Below, piece after piece: positions 6,987 to 8,387 of a stretch of DNA of 8,387 nt. This DNA is from an uncultured Verrucomicrobiota bacterium. GTDB lineage: Bacteria > Verrucomicrobiota > Verrucomicrobiia > Limisphaerales > UBA9464. The translations under genes were made by a program, and so were the position numbers. The notes under the pieces were generated by a model. That model was not told where the DNA came from, made no database searches, and worked only from the letters and a program-made list of their open reading frames with translations. The stretch covers positions 1 to 8,387 of the forward strand of contig CAIPFS010000336.1 of the NCBI GenBank assembly GCA_903864375.1, written 5' to 3'. Position 1 is the stretch's first letter. Every line of letters starts with the position of its first letter.

Positions 6987-7033
6987 GGGGAGGGGCGGCT
7001 TCCAGCCGCCTCCCTCTCCTGCGTTTCATTTTT
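6987..7033 (+). terminator. Probable terminator after aceE
   Basis: A GC-rich hairpin starts about 10 bases after the aceE stop: GGCGGCT (6994-7000), loop TCC, AGCCGCC (7004-7010), with imperfect G-rich/C-rich pairing extending outward. The TTTTT run comes late, at 7029-7033, so this is weaker than the terminator at 2935. It separates aceE from the rpsP cluster. Confidence 0.5.
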
Positions 7034-7108
7034 CTGTGACTTCACTGTAAAGAGGACTTGCGTTGGAAGTAGGCGACCGGCATGCTCCGCCTCCCTTTGG
7101 TGGAAATT

Positions 7109-7127
7109 GCCGGCCGTTGGGGCTGGC
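7109..7127 (+). promoter_or_regulatory. Leader hairpin upstream of rpsP
   Basis: GCCGGCC (7109-7115) pairs with GGCTGGC (7121-7127) through seven base pairs including one G-U, with a five-base loop GTTGG. It ends 16 bases before the rpsP ATG, so it could affect ribosome access. No T-run follows. The rest of 7034-7143 shows no convincing promoter or riboswitch. Confidence 0.3.
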
Positions 7128-7143
7128 GTTCGACAAATCGACT

Positions 7144-7407
7144 ATGGTCAAAATCCGTTTGAAGCGTACTGGGGCGAAAAACAGCCCGGTTTACCGTGTG
7201 GTGGTGGCTGATGGCCGCAGCCCGCGGGATGGCAAATTTATTGAGGAATTGGGTACCTACTGGCCCTTGCGGAAGGATGAGCTGAATTTCTCCATCAACC
7301 TCGATCGCGCCAAGTACTGGCTCGGCGTGGGAGCACAACCGAGCGAGACCGTCTCGAGCATGATCCGCAAGGCCGACAAGGTGGCTGTGGCTGCGCCGGC
7401 GGCGTAA
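7144..7407 (+). CDS. rpsP: 30S ribosomal protein bS16
   Basis: Ribosomal protein bS16, 87 residues, a component that stabilises the 5' and central domains of 16S rRNA during small-subunit assembly. The sequence opens with MVKIRLKRTGAK and contains the family signature YRVVVADGRSPRDGKFIEELG followed by TYWPL and the later LDRAKYWLGVGAQPSETV; the length is normal. The ATG at 7144 is certain from the family N-terminus, although an in-frame TTG at 7063 opens 27 extra codons that do not match. A short Ala-rich tail (VAVAAPAA) ends the protein. It is the first gene of the rpsP-khpA-trmD cluster, 95 bases before khpA. No strong Shine-Dalgarno precedes it. Confidence 0.98.
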   Translation: MVKIRLKRTGAKNSPVYRVVVADGRSPRDGKFIEELGTYWPLRKDELNFSINLDRAKYWLGVGAQPSETVSSMIRKADKVAVAAPAA

Positions 7408-7502
7408 TCTCACCGCGATCGCGATCGTCGTCTTCACTGGCGCCTTTCTCGTCCCATTGAACCTGGGTTTCGTCCCGACCTTCCCGAACCTACCTCCGCA
7501 CC

Positions 7503-7736
7503 ATGCAGTCGTTCGTTGAATTTGTGATCCGAGGTCTGGTGGACCAGCCCGATGAAGTTCGGGTCACCGAGGTTCATCGTCACGGGATGACGGTTTTCGA
7601 GGTGGAGTTGGGGGAGGGCGATGCCGGGAAGGTGATCGGTCGCCGCGGAGCGACCATTCAGGCCATCCGGTCGTTGTTGCAGGTCGGAGCCATGAAGGCC
7701 GGGCTGCGCTGCCAGCTGGACCTGGTTGAGGATTAA
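7503..7736 (+). CDS. khpA: KH-domain RNA-binding protein KhpA
   Basis: A 77-residue single-KH protein of the KhpA/YlqC family. These bind RNA without strong sequence specificity, often together with KhpB, and are linked to cell-envelope and division control in Gram-positives; the role in this organism is unknown. The N-terminus (FVEFVIRGLVDQPDEVRV) matches the family, and the RNA-binding GxxG loop is G46-R47-R48-G49 within GKVIGRRGATIQAIR. Length is typical. Position between rpsP and trmD is the classic location of this family. The 95-base gap to rpsP has no terminator, so joint transcription is likely. No Shine-Dalgarno sequence is evident before the ATG. The gap to trmD is 36 bases, which leaves no room for the rimM gene often found there. 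Confidence 0.93.
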   Translation: MQSFVEFVIRGLVDQPDEVRVTEVHRHGMTVFEVELGEGDAGKVIGRRGATIQAIRSLLQVGAMKAGLRCQLDLVED

Positions 7737-7760
7737 ACGGGTTCCCCCGGGGGGCCTGAT

Positions 7761-7768
7761 GAGGGGAG
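7761..7768 (+). promoter_or_regulatory. Shine-Dalgarno of trmD
   Basis: GAGGGGAG ends four bases before the ATG at 7773. It is the only strong purine-rich ribosome site before any confident start in this window, and it supports that start. Confidence 0.65.
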
Positions 7769-7772
7769 TGCG

Positions 7773-8387
7773 ATGAAGGTTGACGTGCTCACCTTGTTTC
7801 CGGGGATGTTTGAAGGTCCTCTGGACGAAAGCATTTTGGGAAGAGCCCGGCAGACCGGACGGCTCGACCTGAAAGTGCACAATTTGAGAGAGTGGACTCA
7901 TGACCGTCACAAGACGGTGGATGACACTCCCTACGGTGGGGGACCGGGAATGGTCTTGAAGCCGGAGCCGCTCTTTGAAGCCGTCGAAGCCCTGAAGGCT
8001 GCCAGTGGATTACCCACGCGGGTGATTCTGTTGACGCCGGGAGGCCGTGTCTTTAACCAGGCGGTGGCGAGAGAGCTGGCGGCGTTGCCTGCCCTGCTGC
8101 TCGTCTGCGGCAGTTATGAAGGGTTTGACGATCGGGTTCGGCAACATCTGGCGGATGACGAGATCAGCGTGGGTGACTTCGTGCTGACCAACGGGGCGTT
8201 GCCGGCGATGCTGGTGATCGATGCGGTCACCCGGTTGCTTCCGGGCGTTCTGGGAGACGACGCCAGCAGTGAGGACGAGTCGTTCAGTCGGGGGTTGCTG
8301 GAGTATCCACACTACACCCGACCAGTGGAATTTCGCGGATGGCGGGTACCAGATATTTTGTTGTCTGGCAATCATGCCGCCATCGCA
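7773..8387 (+). CDS. trmD: tRNA (guanine-N1-)-methyltransferase, 3'-truncated
   Basis: TrmD methylates N1 of G37 next to the anticodon of several tRNAs with S-adenosylmethionine, which prevents +1 frameshifting. The first 205 codons are present and the frame runs off the window end; the full protein is usually about 230-250 residues. Family landmarks are MKVDVLTLFPGMF at 1, DDTPYGGGPGM at 50-60, LTPGGRVFNQ at 87-96, the knot segment CGSYEGFDDRV at 112-122, ISVGDFVLTNGALPAM at 131-146, LLEYPHYTRP at 175-184 and LLSGNHAAI near 196. E116 is kept. The E. coli residues R114 and D169 align with S114 and E169 here; substitutions at both places occur naturally in other lineages as far as I recall. 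Start is set by the family N-terminus and a good Shine-Dalgarno. Likely co-transcribed with khpA. Confidence 0.97.
   Translation, partial: MKVDVLTLFPGMFEGPLDESILGRARQTGRLDLKVHNLREWTHDRHKTVDDTPYGGGPGMVLKPEPLFEAVEALKAASGLPTRVILLTPGGRVFNQAVARELAALPALLLVCGSYEGFDDRVRQHLADDEISVGDFVLTNGALPAMLVIDAVTRLLPGVLGDDASSEDESFSRGLLEYPHYTRPVEFRGWRVPDILLSGNHAAIA

Noticed and set aside
7063..7143. N-terminally extended rpsP from a TTG at 7063
   Set aside because: bS16 begins at MVKIRL; the added 27 residues have no counterpart.
7414..7423. CGCGATCGCG palindrome between rpsP and khpA, containing the HIP1-like GCGATCGC
   Set aside because: Single copy in the window; nothing else suggests a cyanobacterium, and short GC-rich palindromes are expected by chance.
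7744..7753. CCCCCGGGGG palindrome after khpA
   Set aside because: No loop and no T-run, so not a terminator; likely chance in GC-rich spacer.

Overview
The window is GC-rich bacterial chromosome (around 60% G+C by eye), gene-dense, with no sign of mobile DNA, CRISPR or RNA genes. A Verrucomicrobia-like (PVC group) source fits best. The reasons are a PEP-CTERM-type secreted protein, a DUF5679 zinc-ribbon protein, an E. coli-type homodimeric pyruvate dehydrogenase E1, khpA between rpsP and trmD, and mostly absent Shine-Dalgarno sequences. This assignment is inference; no 16S or other definitive marker is present.

Region 1 (1-2971, + strand): the tail of an unidentified gene, then an exported alkaline phosphatase with an N-terminal Ig-like module and a complete E. 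coli PhoA-type active site. A small secreted protein with a variant PEP-CTERM sorting tail follows 24 bases later. The pair ends at a perfect 13-bp stem terminator that also looks usable from the opposite strand. This is a cell-surface or envelope unit, plausibly for phosphate scavenging.

Region 2 (3050-4066, - strand): a single-domain lipoate-protein ligase, then a 63-residue DUF5679 zinc-ribbon protein. Both converge on the secreted pair.

Region 3 (4067-4238): a 172-base divergent control region between the ligase and aceE, with three close dyad symmetries and a candidate aceE promoter.

Region 4 (4239-6977, + strand): aceE, the thiamine-diphosphate E1 of pyruvate dehydrogenase, with all inspected catalytic residues conserved. 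Its divergent neighbour, the lipoate ligase, would attach the lipoyl group to the E2 partner that receives acetyl from E1, so the two are functionally linked. No E2 or E3 gene is in the window.

Region 5 (7144-8387, + strand): the translation cluster rpsP - khpA - trmD, with trmD cut by the window end. The rimM gene usual between khpA and trmD (or rpsP and trmD) is missing.

I found no clearly new biological system. The best leads are the divergent ligase/aceE control region, the single-domain ligase, the phosphatase/PEP-CTERM pair and the rimM-less trmD cluster.
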